Assembly (NCBI RefSeq): GCF_001458355.1
Contig: NZ_CYSA01000007.1
Location: 210,496-274,495, forward strand
Source: Thalassovita gelatinovora
GTDB lineage: Bacteria > Pseudomonadota > Alphaproteobacteria > Rhodobacterales > Rhodobacteraceae
DNA length: 64,000 bases
Reading direction: 5' to 3'
Shown: one piece after another, positions 36,148-45,100 of the stretch
Position numbering within the stretch: position 1 is the first letter of the stretch
Layout of the letters: every line of letters begins with the position of its first letter
Notes under the pieces: generated by a model
What the model saw: only the letters and a program-made list of their open reading frames with translations
The model's database searches: none
What the model was told of the DNA's origin: nothing
Made by a program: the position numbers and the translations under genes

Positions 36148-37668
36148 ATGTTCGACGCCAATTACCTTATCAGCCGCTTGTCCCGGGCTATGGAAACCAC
36201 GCCGGGCAAGGTTTTCGCCACCCGCCCGGGCCTGCCCGGTGTCACCTATGCGCAGTTGTTTGCAGGGGCACAAAGTCTGGCGCAGAAATTGATGCTGACG
36301 GGGCTACAGCCGGGAGATCGGGTGGCAGTTCAGGTGGAAAAGACACTGGAAGCGGTGGAATTGTATCTGGGCACGGTTTTGGCCGGTGGTATCTTTCTGC
36401 CGCTGAACACCGCCTATACCGGGGCCGAGATGGACTATTTCATCACCGACGCCGCCCCGCGGATTCTGGTCTGCGATCCGGGCCGGATTGATGAACTGGC
36501 CCCGTTGGCAGGCGGTGCCACGGTTTTCACCTTGGATAAAAACGGTAAGGGCACGTTAATGACCGACCTGCCCGATCCTGACCCGGCATTTAAACCGGTG
36601 CCGCGCGGGGCGGATGATCTGGCCGCGATCCTTTATACCTCTGGCACCACGGGGCGGTCCAAGGGCGCGATGCTGAGCCACAAGAACCTTGCTTCCAATT
36701 CCGAAAGCCTGCGCGATTTATGGCGGTTCACCGATCAGGACGTATTGATCCACGCTTTGCCGATCTTCCATACTCACGGGTTGTTCGTAGCAACCAATGT
36801 GGCGCTGTTAGCCGGGGCTTCGGTGGTGTTCCTGCCAAAATTCGATGCCGAGGCAATTCTTGATGCGATGCCGACATCGACCGCGCTGATGGGGGTACCG
36901 ACATTCTATACCCGCTTGCTGGACAATCCGCACCTGACGCTGGAACAGTCTCGAAACATGCGGCTGTTCGTGTCGGGATCGGCGCCGCTTCTGGTCGATA
37001 CCCATGAAAAATGGCAGACCCGCACCGGACATCGCATATTGGAACGATACGGCATGACCGAAACCAACATGAGCACCTCGAACCCGTATGACGGTGAACG
37101 TCGCGCAGGCACGGTTGGCTTGCCGCTGCCCGGGGTCGAATTGCGCATCATGGGGACCCATGGCGAAGTCGCGCAGGGCGAAATAGGCGTGATCGAGGTG
37201 CGCGGCGACAATGTATTTCAGGGCTATTGGCAAATGCCGGAAAAGACCGCCGAGGAACTGCGCCCTGACGGGTGGTTCATCACTGGCGATCTGGCGACCC
37301 GCGATGCCGACGGGTATGTCAGCATCGTCGGCCGGGCCAAGGATCTGATCATCACCGGCGGGTTCAATGTCTACCCCAAGGAATTGGAAAGCCTGATCGA
37401 CGATATTCCCGGTGTGTTGGAAAGCGCGGTGATCGGGGTGCCGCATCGCGATTTCGGCGAAGCTGTGGTAGCGGTCGTGGTCAAGCAAACCCCTGACCTG
37501 ACGCTTGAACAGATCAAAACCGTCACCAGCCGCGATCTGGCCAAGTTCAAACAGCCAAAACAGACCCTGTTCCTGCCTGAATTGCCCCGCAACACGATGG
37601 GGAAGGTGCAAAAGAAGGCTTTGCGGGAAACCTTTGAGGATCTGTTCAGCCAGGAATCGCCGACCTGA
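36148..37668 (+). CDS. matB: Malonyl-CoA synthetase (MatB-like acyl-CoA ligase)
   Basis: Encodes 506 residues of the ANL superfamily. P-loop YTSGTTGRSKGAMLSH, core ERYGMTETNMSTSNPYDGERRAG, hinge VSIVGRAKDLIITGG and the C-terminal Lys motif NTMGKVQKKAL are intact. The HALPIFHTHGLFVA and FLPKFDAEA segments resemble MatB, which makes malonyl-CoA from malonate, CoA and ATP. The ATG at 36148 (MFDANYLI) is preferred; longer in-frame starts to 36046 overlap the divergent promoter. No malonyl-CoA decarboxylase gene is adjacent. Confidence 0.85.
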   Translation: MFDANYLISRLSRAMETTPGKVFATRPGLPGVTYAQLFAGAQSLAQKLMLTGLQPGDRVAVQVEKTLEAVELYLGTVLAGGIFLPLNTAYTGAEMDYFITDAAPRILVCDPGRIDELAPLAGGATVFTLDKNGKGTLMTDLPDPDPAFKPVPRGADDLAAILYTSGTTGRSKGAMLSHKNLASNSESLRDLWRFTDQDVLIHALPIFHTHGLFVATNVALLAGASVVFLPKFDAEAILDAMPTSTALMGVPTFYTRLLDNPHLTLEQSRNMRLFVSGSAPLLVDTHEKWQTRTGHRILERYGMTETNMSTSNPYDGERRAGTVGLPLPGVELRIMGTHGEVAQGEIGVIEVRGDNVFQGYWQMPEKTAEELRPDGWFITGDLATRDADGYVSIVGRAKDLIITGGFNVYPKELESLIDDIPGVLESAVIGVPHRDFGEAVVAVVVKQTPDLTLEQIKTVTSRDLAKFKQPKQTLFLPELPRNTMGKVQKKALRETFEDLFSQESPT

Positions 37669-37806
37669 CCCCGCGGCATCGGCAGGCATTGGCCGAAACG
37701 GAACCGCACGGTTTAATTCCGTCCGACGGACCCCAGATAGTTTTTCGTTCAACAGCGTATGTGGCCATTCAGACCCATGCCAGAAAAAGAACGAAAGGAA
37801 CTGGAT

Positions 37807-38400
37807 ATGACTTTCAAAACACTAAGCTTCGCCACCTTGGGCGCGGCCCTGATTGCTGCCCCGGCCTTGGCCGGATCACCGGTTGAACCCATGGCCGAAC
37901 CTGTTATCGCCGCCCCCGCCCCGGTTGTGTCCACCGGCGGCGACTGGACCGGCGCTTATGGCGGTCTGAGCCTTGGCTATGCCGATGTCAGCACGACCGG
38001 CACCTCGACGCTGAGCGGCGACGACGTGATCGGCGGTTTGAGCCTTGGCTATGATTACGATTTTGGCCAGTTCGTATTGGGTGCCGGGTTGGATTACGAC
38101 GTGTCCAATACCGACCTCAGCGGCACCGACACGTTGGAAAGCATCGGGCGGCTGAAACTGCGCGCCGGTTACGATCTGGGCCGTGGGTTGATCTATGCCA
38201 CTGGCGGTGTCGCACAGGCGTCCTTGGCCAGCATGGGCGAAGATACCGGTTACTTCGCCGGGATCGGGTATGAACACATGCTGACCGACAACATCTCGGT
38301 CGGGGGCGAGGTTCTGTATCACGCGTTCGACAATTTCAACGGATCGGGCACCGATGTTGAGGCAACCACCGCCTCGGCCAAGGTGAATTTCCGCTTCTGA
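37807..38400 (+). CDS. Small outer-membrane beta-barrel protein (opacity-like porin family)
   Basis: Encodes 197 residues: a signal peptide (cleavage near residue 21, ALA-GS), a short EP/AP-rich linker, then alternating amphipathic strands ending in KVNFRF, whose terminal Phe is the outer-membrane assembly signal. About eight strands are expected. The role is unknown. AAAGGAA precedes the ATG. It is followed by a strong terminator. Confidence 0.85.
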   Translation: MTFKTLSFATLGAALIAAPALAGSPVEPMAEPVIAAPAPVVSTGGDWTGAYGGLSLGYADVSTTGTSTLSGDDVIGGLSLGYDYDFGQFVLGAGLDYDVSNTDLSGTDTLESIGRLKLRAGYDLGRGLIYATGGVAQASLASMGEDTGYFAGIGYEHMLTDNISVGGEVLYHAFDNFNGSGTDVEATTASAKVNFRF

Positions 38401-38408
38401 TCTGGCAA

Positions 38409-38434
38409 CGGGCGCTTTGACAAGCGCCCGTTTT
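38409..38434 (+). terminator. Rho-independent terminator of the barrel-protein gene
   Basis: CGGGCGCTT (38409-38417) pairs with AAGCGCCCG (38422-38430), with a 4-nt loop and TTTT after. Confidence 0.9.
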
Positions 38435-38448
38435 CGCCTTGTCAGAGT

Positions 38449-38949
38449 CTATTTCCGGCTCGGCAACGCCCAGTCGGGACGCGGAAAATGGCAGGTATAA
38501 CCATTTGGAAGCCGTTCCAGATAATCCTGATGTTCCGGTTCCGCCTGCCAGAAATCACCAACCGGTTCGACTTCTGTCACCACTTTGCCCGGCCATATCC
38601 CGCTCGCCTCGATATCGGCGATGGTTTCCAGCGCGCAATCCTTTTGCGCCGCGTCGACGTAATAAATCGCGGACCGATAGCTCAATCCCAGATCGTTGCC
38701 CTGCCTGTTCAGCGTGGTCGGATCGTGGATCTGAAAGAAAAACTCCAACAGCTTGCGGTAGCTGATCTTGTCCGGGTCAAAGATGATTTCGATCGCTTCG
38801 GCATGGCTGCCATGGTTGCGATAGGTCGCATTGGGCACATCGCCGCCGGAATAGCCCACCCGCGTCGACAATACCCCGGGCAGTTTGCGGATCAGATCCT
38901 GCATCCCCCAGAAACAGCCCCCCGCCAATACAGCGCGTTGGTCCATCAT
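38449..38949 (-). CDS. msrA: Peptide-methionine (S)-S-oxide reductase
   Basis: Encodes 166 residues with the catalytic motif GGCFWGMQ (Cys13 counting from the first of two ATGs). It reduces the S-epimer of methionine sulfoxide. The ATG at 38949 overlaps the msrB stop (ATGA), so both epimer reductases are co-translated. Confidence 0.96.
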   Translation of the reverse strand: MMDQRAVLAGGCFWGMQDLIRKLPGVLSTRVGYSGGDVPNATYRNHGSHAEAIEIIFDPDKISYRKLLEFFFQIHDPTTLNRQGNDLGLSYRSAIYYVDAAQKDCALETIADIEASGIWPGKVVTEVEPVGDFWQAEPEHQDYLERLPNGYTCHFPRPDWALPSRK

Positions 38950-39392
38950 ATGTCCTCCACTTGATTGAGGTAATCGCCATAGCCTTCGGCCGTCATGTCA
39001 TCGCGATGGATGAAGCGCAGCGAAGCTGAATTGATACAATAGCGCAGCCCGCCGCGATCCGGTGGCCCGTCGTTGAACACATGACCCAGATGGCTGTCGC
39101 CATGGGTCGAGCGCACTTCGGTACGAACCATGCCGAGGCTGGCATCGCGCAGTTCGGCAATATGGGCCGGTTCGATCGGCTTGGTAAAGCTGGGCCAACC
39201 GCAGCCGGATTCGTATTTGTCCGCTGACGCAAAAAGCGGTTCACCGGACACCACGTCGACATAGATACCCGGCGCCTTGTTGTTCAGCAATTTACCCGAT
39301 CCGGGCCTTTCGGTGCCGTTTTCCTGAGTGACCCAGAATTGTTCCGGCGTCAGATTGGCCACCACATCGGGGTGTTTTTCAAATTTCGGCAT
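38946..39392 (-). CDS. msrB: Peptide-methionine (R)-S-oxide reductase
   Basis: Encodes 148 residues with [12 protein letters not shown], the [10 protein letters not shown] motif and the catalytic Cys in [10 protein letters not shown]. The two CxxC zinc pairs of the zinc-type MsrB are absent, placing it in the zinc-free class. It is first in an msrB-msrA pair. Confidence 0.96.
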   Translation of the reverse strand: MPKFEKHPDVVANLTPEQFWVTQENGTERPGSGKLLNNKAPGIYVDVVSGEPLFASADKYESGCGWPSFTKPIEPAHIAELRDASLGMVRTEVRSTHGDSHLGHVFNDGPPDRGGLRYCINSASLRFIHRDDMTAEGYGDYLNQVEDI

Positions 39393-39458
39393 TGCGGCCC
39401 TCCGGTCCTGTTACGTCCTGACAAGATGGCGCAGTTTGACCAAAAACAAAGTCCTGTT

Positions 39459-40508
39459 TCAATCCTTTGTCGCATTCGTGTTCAACCGCAGCACCGCCCA
39501 GCGCGCCGCATCCGCCACGGTGGCATCGGTATCTTCGGTCAACCGGCGCGCCACGGGCAACAGATCGGATTGGCCGGAATTGCCGATTGCATAGAGCACG
39601 TTACGGACAAAGCGGTTGCGTCCGATCCGCTTGATCGGACTGCCGGAAAAGAACGCCCGGAACCCGGCATCGTCCAAGACGGCCAATTCGGCCAGTTTCG
39701 GCGCTTTCAATTCTTCGCGCGCATGATAGCGCAATTCGCGCGCTTCAATCGCGAATTTGTTCCACGGGCACACCGCCAGACAATCGTCGCAACCATAGAT
39801 GCGGTTGCCCAGCAACGGCCGCAGGTCCTGCTCTACCGGTCCGTGATGTTCGATGGTCAGATAGGAAATGCAGCGCCGCGCATCGATCTGGTAGGGTGCC
39901 GGGAAAGCCGCGGTCGGGCAAATGTCCTGACAGGCGGTACAAGACCCGCAATGGTCGGTTTCGGCTGGATCAGGGTCTAATTCCAGCGTGGAAAAGATCG
40001 AGCCGATGAAAAACCAGCTGCCCAGTTCGCGGCTGACCAGATTGGTATGCTTGCCCTGCCATCCCAGCCCCGCCGCCTGCCCCAAGGGTTTTTCGGCCAC
40101 CGGCGCAGTATCGACGAACACCTTGACCTCGCCACCCGCTTCGGCAATCAGCCAGCGTGCCAGACGCTTCAGCCGTTTCTTGACAAGATCATGATAGTCC
40201 TTGTTCTGCGCATAGACCGATATCGCACCACAGTCGCGCTGCTGCAAAATCTGCAACGGATCATGTTCGGGTGTATAGCTTTCTGCCAGAACGATCACCG
40301 AACGTGCCTCGGGCCACAATGCCGAAGGGTTGCCGCGCCATTCGGCCCGGTTTTCCATCCATGCCATCTGACCGTGCCGCCCCTTGGCCAGAAACGCCGA
40401 CAGGCGCTTGGGCACCTGCGGGATATCGCCGGGCCGGCAAATGCGACAGGCATCGAATCCCTCTTGCAGGGCCTGCGATACCAGCGATTGTTTCAACCCC
40501 TGTTTCAT
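39459..40508 (-). CDS. queG: Epoxyqueuosine reductase
   Basis: Encodes 349 residues. QueG reduces epoxyqueuosine in tRNA to queuosine using cobalamin and two [4Fe-4S] clusters. Both cluster motifs are present: [16 protein letters not shown] and [13 protein letters not shown]. The ATG at 40508 (MKQGLKQSL) follows GGAG at a long spacing, inside the dispersed repeat. An upstream in-frame start at 40568 would translate the repeat itself and is rejected. Confidence 0.94.
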   Translation of the reverse strand: MKQGLKQSLVSQALQEGFDACRICRPGDIPQVPKRLSAFLAKGRHGQMAWMENRAEWRGNPSALWPEARSVIVLAESYTPEHDPLQILQQRDCGAISVYAQNKDYHDLVKKRLKRLARWLIAEAGGEVKVFVDTAPVAEKPLGQAAGLGWQGKHTNLVSRELGSWFFIGSIFSTLELDPDPAETDHCGSCTACQDICPTAAFPAPYQIDARRCISYLTIEHHGPVEQDLRPLLGNRIYGCDDCLAVCPWNKFAIEARELRYHAREELKAPKLAELAVLDDAGFRAFFSGSPIKRIGRNRFVRNVLYAIGNSGQSDLLPVARRLTEDTDATVADAARWAVLRLNTNATKD

Positions 40509-40514
40509 CTTGGT

Positions 40515-40569
40515 CAAAATACTCCGGGGGCGTCGCCCAAGGGGCGACGGGGGCAGCGCCCCCGACACC
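40515..40569. repeat. GC-rich dispersed intergenic palindromic repeat, copy 2
   Basis: Reads CAAAATACTCCGGGGGCG, then GTCGCCCAAGGGGCGAC and GGGGGCAGCGCCCCC. It shares the same ordered blocks as the copy at 20476. It fills the spacer between the GST stop and the queG start and supplies the GGAG nearest to queG. Confidence 0.72.
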
Positions 40570-40577
40570 CGTCCGGA

Positions 40578-41243
40578 TCAGAAATCCAGATCGGCATAAT
40601 GCGCCGGCTGCGGAAAGCCGGGGATCTGGTCGGCCAAGATCGACCGGAACGCCGGGCGCGATTTAATCTTGGCATACCAATCCTTGACCACCGCATGGCG
40701 GTTCCAATCCACGTCACGGATATAGTCCAGCGTGGACAGATGCGCAGCGGCGGCAAAATCGGCCAGGCTCATCGCGTCGCCGGCCAGCCAGCGGCGTTGA
40801 TCCAACAGCCAAGCCATGTAATCGAGATGATATTTAATCTTCTGTGCCCCGGCCTTCACGTTCTTCGAATCCGGATATCCCAACCCCATCACCTTCTTGT
40901 TGACCCGCTCATAAAGCAGTTTCGACGTCACTTCATGATGAAACTTGTCATCGAACCACGCCACCAGACGGCGCACTTCATAGCGATCATCCGGGGTGCG
41001 CGGCATTAGCGGCGGGTCGGGATAGACTTCTTCGAGATATTCGCAGATCGCCCCGCTTTCGGCCATCGTTTTGCCATCCAGCCGCAGCACCGGCACCTTG
41101 GCGGCGGGGTTGCGGCGCAGGAAGTCCGGGTCCTGTTCCCAATAGCGTTCTTCGACCAATTCGCATTCGATGCGTTTTTCGGCCAGACACAACCGGACCT
41201 TGCGGCAAAACGGGGACAGGGGAAAATGATAGAGCTTGGCCAT
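40578..41243 (-). CDS. Glutathione S-transferase family protein
   Basis: Encodes 221 residues: a thioredoxin-fold N-terminal domain (LYHFPLSPFCRKVRLCLAEK; VPVLRLDGKTMAESGAICEYLEE binds glutathione) and a helical C-terminal domain (LSTLDYIRDVDWNRHAVVKDWY). The SPFC position suggests a Ser- or Cys-type catalytic residue. The substrate is unknown. It probably shares a transcript with queG through the repeat. Confidence 0.93.
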   Translation of the reverse strand: MAKLYHFPLSPFCRKVRLCLAEKRIECELVEERYWEQDPDFLRRNPAAKVPVLRLDGKTMAESGAICEYLEEVYPDPPLMPRTPDDRYEVRRLVAWFDDKFHHEVTSKLLYERVNKKVMGLGYPDSKNVKAGAQKIKYHLDYMAWLLDQRRWLAGDAMSLADFAAAAHLSTLDYIRDVDWNRHAVVKDWYAKIKSRPAFRSILADQIPGFPQPAHYADLDF

Positions 41244-41304
41244 TGGCTATATTGTTCTTTCAATCAGCGGGCGTATTCCTGAATGCCCTCTTGAGCGGGG
41301 ATTT

Positions 41305-42033
41305 TCAATCCTCGAAACAGGCTGCGCGACCATCCAAACGGATAGTCTCGGCCCCGTCACGGACACTGGCGGCACGGCGTCGGACAAATTCCGCCGGTTG
41401 CGACGCCGACCGCGCTTTGGGCGACGGTAGGATGGCGGCCAGTCGCGCGGCCTGAACCGGGGTCAGCCGATCAGGCCCGACATCGAAATAGTGCCGCGCA
41501 GCCGCGTCGATGCCAAAGACGCCTTCATCGAATTCCGCCACGTTTAGATAAACCTCGATGATGCGCCGTTTCGACCAGACCAGTTCGACCATCGGCGTCA
41601 TCAGGGTTTCCAGCGCCTTGCGCACCCAACTGCGGCCATGCCAGAGGAACGTATTCTTGACCACCTGCTGGCTGATCGTCGACGCCCCGCGCGTTGCACC
41701 GTCTTCAATCGCGGCGCGGATCGCCGCCATGTCGAAGCCCCAGTGATTGCAGTAATTGGCATCTTCTGCCGCGACCACCGACCGCGCCATCACCGGCGCG
41801 ACGTTTTCCAGATCGGTCCATTGCCGATCAACTGAGCCCAATCGGCGGGTTTCCTGTGCGATATAAATGGTGGTAGGCGGATTAAACAGCCCGTAGGCGG
41901 CAATCCAGATCATCGCCAGGCCCCAGCCAAGCACAACAAGGCGCAGCGCCCAGATCGCCAGCCAGCGAAACGGTCGGATTGGCTGTCTTTTACCCTTGGT
42001 TTGTTTTTTCTTGGTGCGCTTCTTGCCTGCCAT
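41305..42033 (-). CDS. mtgA: Monofunctional biosynthetic peptidoglycan transglycosylase
   Basis: Encodes 242 residues: a basic N-terminus, one membrane anchor (about residues 27-50) and a GT51 domain with the catalytic Glu motif VVAAEDANYCNHWGFD and GASTISQQVVKNTFLW, plus KRRIIEVYLNVAEF. It polymerises lipid II without transpeptidase activity. The basic, Lys-rich first 20 residues are a cytoplasmic tail. Confidence 0.95.
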   Translation of the reverse strand: MAGKKRTKKKQTKGKRQPIRPFRWLAIWALRLVVLGWGLAMIWIAAYGLFNPPTTIYIAQETRRLGSVDRQWTDLENVAPVMARSVVAAEDANYCNHWGFDMAAIRAAIEDGATRGASTISQQVVKNTFLWHGRSWVRKALETLMTPMVELVWSKRRIIEVYLNVAEFDEGVFGIDAAARHYFDVGPDRLTPVQAARLAAILPSPKARSASQPAEFVRRRAASVRDGAETIRLDGRAACFED

Positions 42034-42122
42034 GGTTCAGCTATAGGCAGACCGGGGACGGCTGAAAAGCCCCGCAAACGGCTGCATCACGGACTTCGCC
42101 CGAAAAAAGCCGGGTGAAAACG

Positions 42123-42148
42123 AAAACGGCGGCCCGAAGGCCGCCGTT
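42123..42148 (-). terminator. Rho-independent terminator of gltB
   Basis: AACGGCGGCC (42125-42134) pairs with GGCCGCCGTT (42139-42148), with a CGAA loop on the plus strand. Read on the minus strand the stem is followed by TTTTCG, fitting the end of gltB. Confidence 0.82.
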
Positions 42149-42169
42149 CATCGTCTTTTGACCCCGACC

Positions 42170-45100
42170 CTATTCCGCCGGAACCGCAGTTTCTTCCAGA
42201 CTCAGAGGGTGCGGGATATGGATCAGCATTTCTTTCGGGCAGACCTGAAGGAAGTTTTTCAACTCGCTGTCCCAGTGTTGCAAGATTTCGGCGGCTTTGC
42301 GGCTGCCGGTCTCTTCCAGATGCTGTTCGATCAAGCCTTTCAGCTGATCATGCCAATAGGCCACCGTGACCGGGCAGGTCACCAGCGTTTCCATGTTCAT
42401 CAGCGTATCGGCCCGCCCGTCGGGATCGTAAAGATAGGCCATGCCGCCGGTCATCCCGGCCCCGAAATTAGCCCCGATCGATCCGAGAATCACCGCGACC
42501 CCGCCGGTCATGTATTCACATCCGTTCGAACCGCAGCCTTCGATCACCACCTTCGCACCCGAATTCCGCACCCCGAAGCGTTCCCCGGCGCGGCCCGCCG
42601 CGAACAGATAACCATCGGTCGCGCCGTAAAGCACAGTGTTGCCGATGATGGTGTTGTCTGCAGCGACCAGCGGGCTTGCCATCGGTGGACGGACTACGAC
42701 GGTCCCCCCCGACAGGCCTTTGCCGACATAATCATTGGCATCGCCCGACACTTCCAGTTTCAACCCAGGTGCCGCGAAAGCCCCCAAGGATTGACCGGCA
42801 GAACCGGTCAGTTTCACCGTCAGATGGTTCGGTTGCAGCGCGTTGCGCATTCCGAAATTCTTGACGATATGGCTGGACGTGCGGGTGCCTACGGTCCGGT
42901 CGGTGTTCTGTACCGCATAGCTGAGCTGCATTTTTTCGCCATCCTGCAAAAAGCGCTGCGCGTCGCGCACGATTTCGGCATCCAGAGTGTCGGGCACCAC
43001 ATTGCGCGGCTTGTTGCGGTCATAGGTGATATCCTTGACCCCATCGACCATCAGCAGCAGCGGATTGAGGTCCAGATCATCCAGATGCGCCGATCCGCGG
43101 CTGACCTGGCTCAGCAAGTCGGCACGTCCGATCACTTCATCCAGCGACCGGGCCCCGATGGAGGCCAGAAGTTCGCGCACTTCTTGCGCGTAGAAAGTGA
43201 TCAGGTTGACCACCTTGTCGGCGTTGCCAGTGAACTTTTCGCGCAGCGCTTCGTCCTGGGTACACACGCCCACCGGGCAGGTGTTCGACTGGCACTGACG
43301 CACCATGATGCAGCCCATCGCGATCAGCGCGGCGGTGCCGATGCCGAATTCTTCGGCCCCCATCATCGCGGCCATGACGATATCGCGCCCGGTGCGCAGC
43401 CCGCCATCGGTCCGCAGGGTGACGCGGGACCGCAGGTTGTTCATCGCCAGAACCTGATGCGCTTCGGTCAGGCCCATTTCCCAAGGCAGGCCGGCGAATT
43501 TGATCGACGTTGCCGGGCTGGCCCCGGTGCCACCATTGGCACCGGAAATCAGGATCACGTCGGCCTTGGCCTTGGCCACACCGGCGGCGATGGTGCCGAC
43601 GCCGGATGCCGCGACCAGTTTGACCGTCACCTTGCAGCGCGGGTTGATCTGTTTCAGGTCATAGATCAGCTGTGCCAGATCTTCGATCGAATAGATGTCG
43701 TGATGCGGCGGCGGCGAAATCAGGGTCACACCCTTGGTCGAATGGCGCAGACGGGCAATCAGGTCGGTGACCTTCATTCCCGGCAACTGACCACCTTCGC
43801 CGGGCTTGGCACCCTGGGCCACCTTGATTTCCAGTTCTTCGCACTGGTTCAGATATTCGGCGGTCACGCCGAACCGGCCCGATGCGACCTGTTTGATCTT
43901 GGCGGACGGGTTGTCACCGTTGGGTTCGGGTACGAAATGCGCCGGATCTTCGCCGCCTTCGCCGGAATCGGACTTGGCACCGATCCGGTTCATCGCCACG
44001 TTCAGCGTCTTGTGCGCTTCGGGGCTGAGCGCACCCAGCGACATGCCGGGCGTCACGAACCGTTTGCGGATCGAGGTGATCGATTCGACCTCTTCAATCG
44101 GCACAGCCTTGCCCAGCGGTTTGAAATCCATCAGATCACGCAGGTGAATCGGCGGATTGCTTTGCATCCTGGCCGAATATTGTTTCCACAGCTCAAACGA
44201 GGCGCGATTGCAAGCCTGTTGCAGCAGGTGCATGGTCTGGGCACCCCAAGCATGGGTTTCGCCGGAATTCCGCGCCTTGTAAAACCCACCGATCGGCAAC
44301 ACATCACGGCCACCGCGCCAGCCCATCGCGTGGACTTCTTCGACCTTGCGCTGAACACCGCTGACACCGATACCGGAAATCCGGCTGAGCATGCCGGGGA
44401 AGAATTCGGCAACCATGGCGCGGCTCAGCCCGACGGCTTCGAAATTCAGACCGCCACGATAGGACGAAATCACCGAAATCCCCATCTTGGACATGATTTT
44501 CAGCAGACCCTGGTCGACGGCATCGCGGAACCGTCTGGTCGCTTCGGTCAGGTTGCAATCCAGCAGGCCTTTTTCGATCCTGTCGGACAGGCTGTCTTCG
44601 GCCAGATAGGCGTTGACCACGGTGGCACCGCAGCCAATCAGTACTGCGAAATAATGCGGATCGATACATTCGGCCGACCGCACATTCAGCGAACAGAAGG
44701 TTCGAAGGCCCTTGCGCGTCAGATGCGAATGCACCGCGCTGGTGGCCAGGATCATTGGCATCGCGACCTTGTCTTCGTTTTGATGCTGATCGGTCAGCGC
44801 AATATGCCCGGCACCGGAACGCACGGCATCTTCGGCTTCGTTGCGGATGCGTTCCAGATGGGCGCGCAGGCCGCTGCTGTCACCGCCTGCGGGGAAGGTA
44901 CAGTCGATTTCCACCAAATCAGCGTTGAATTGACGGATCAGTTCTTCCCATTGCGCGTTGCCGACAAAGGGGCTTTCCAGAACCAGAATTTCGGTCTGAG
45001 CCGAGCTTTCATCAAGCACGTTCTTCAGGTTGCCGAACCGCGTTTTCAACGACATCACCCGGAATTCGCGCAAGCTGTCGATCGGCGGGTTGGTGACCTG

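Noticed and set aside
40509..40568. N-terminal extension of queG to 40568
   Set aside because: The extension translates the dispersed GC-rich repeat, and the family begins at about the ATG at 40508.
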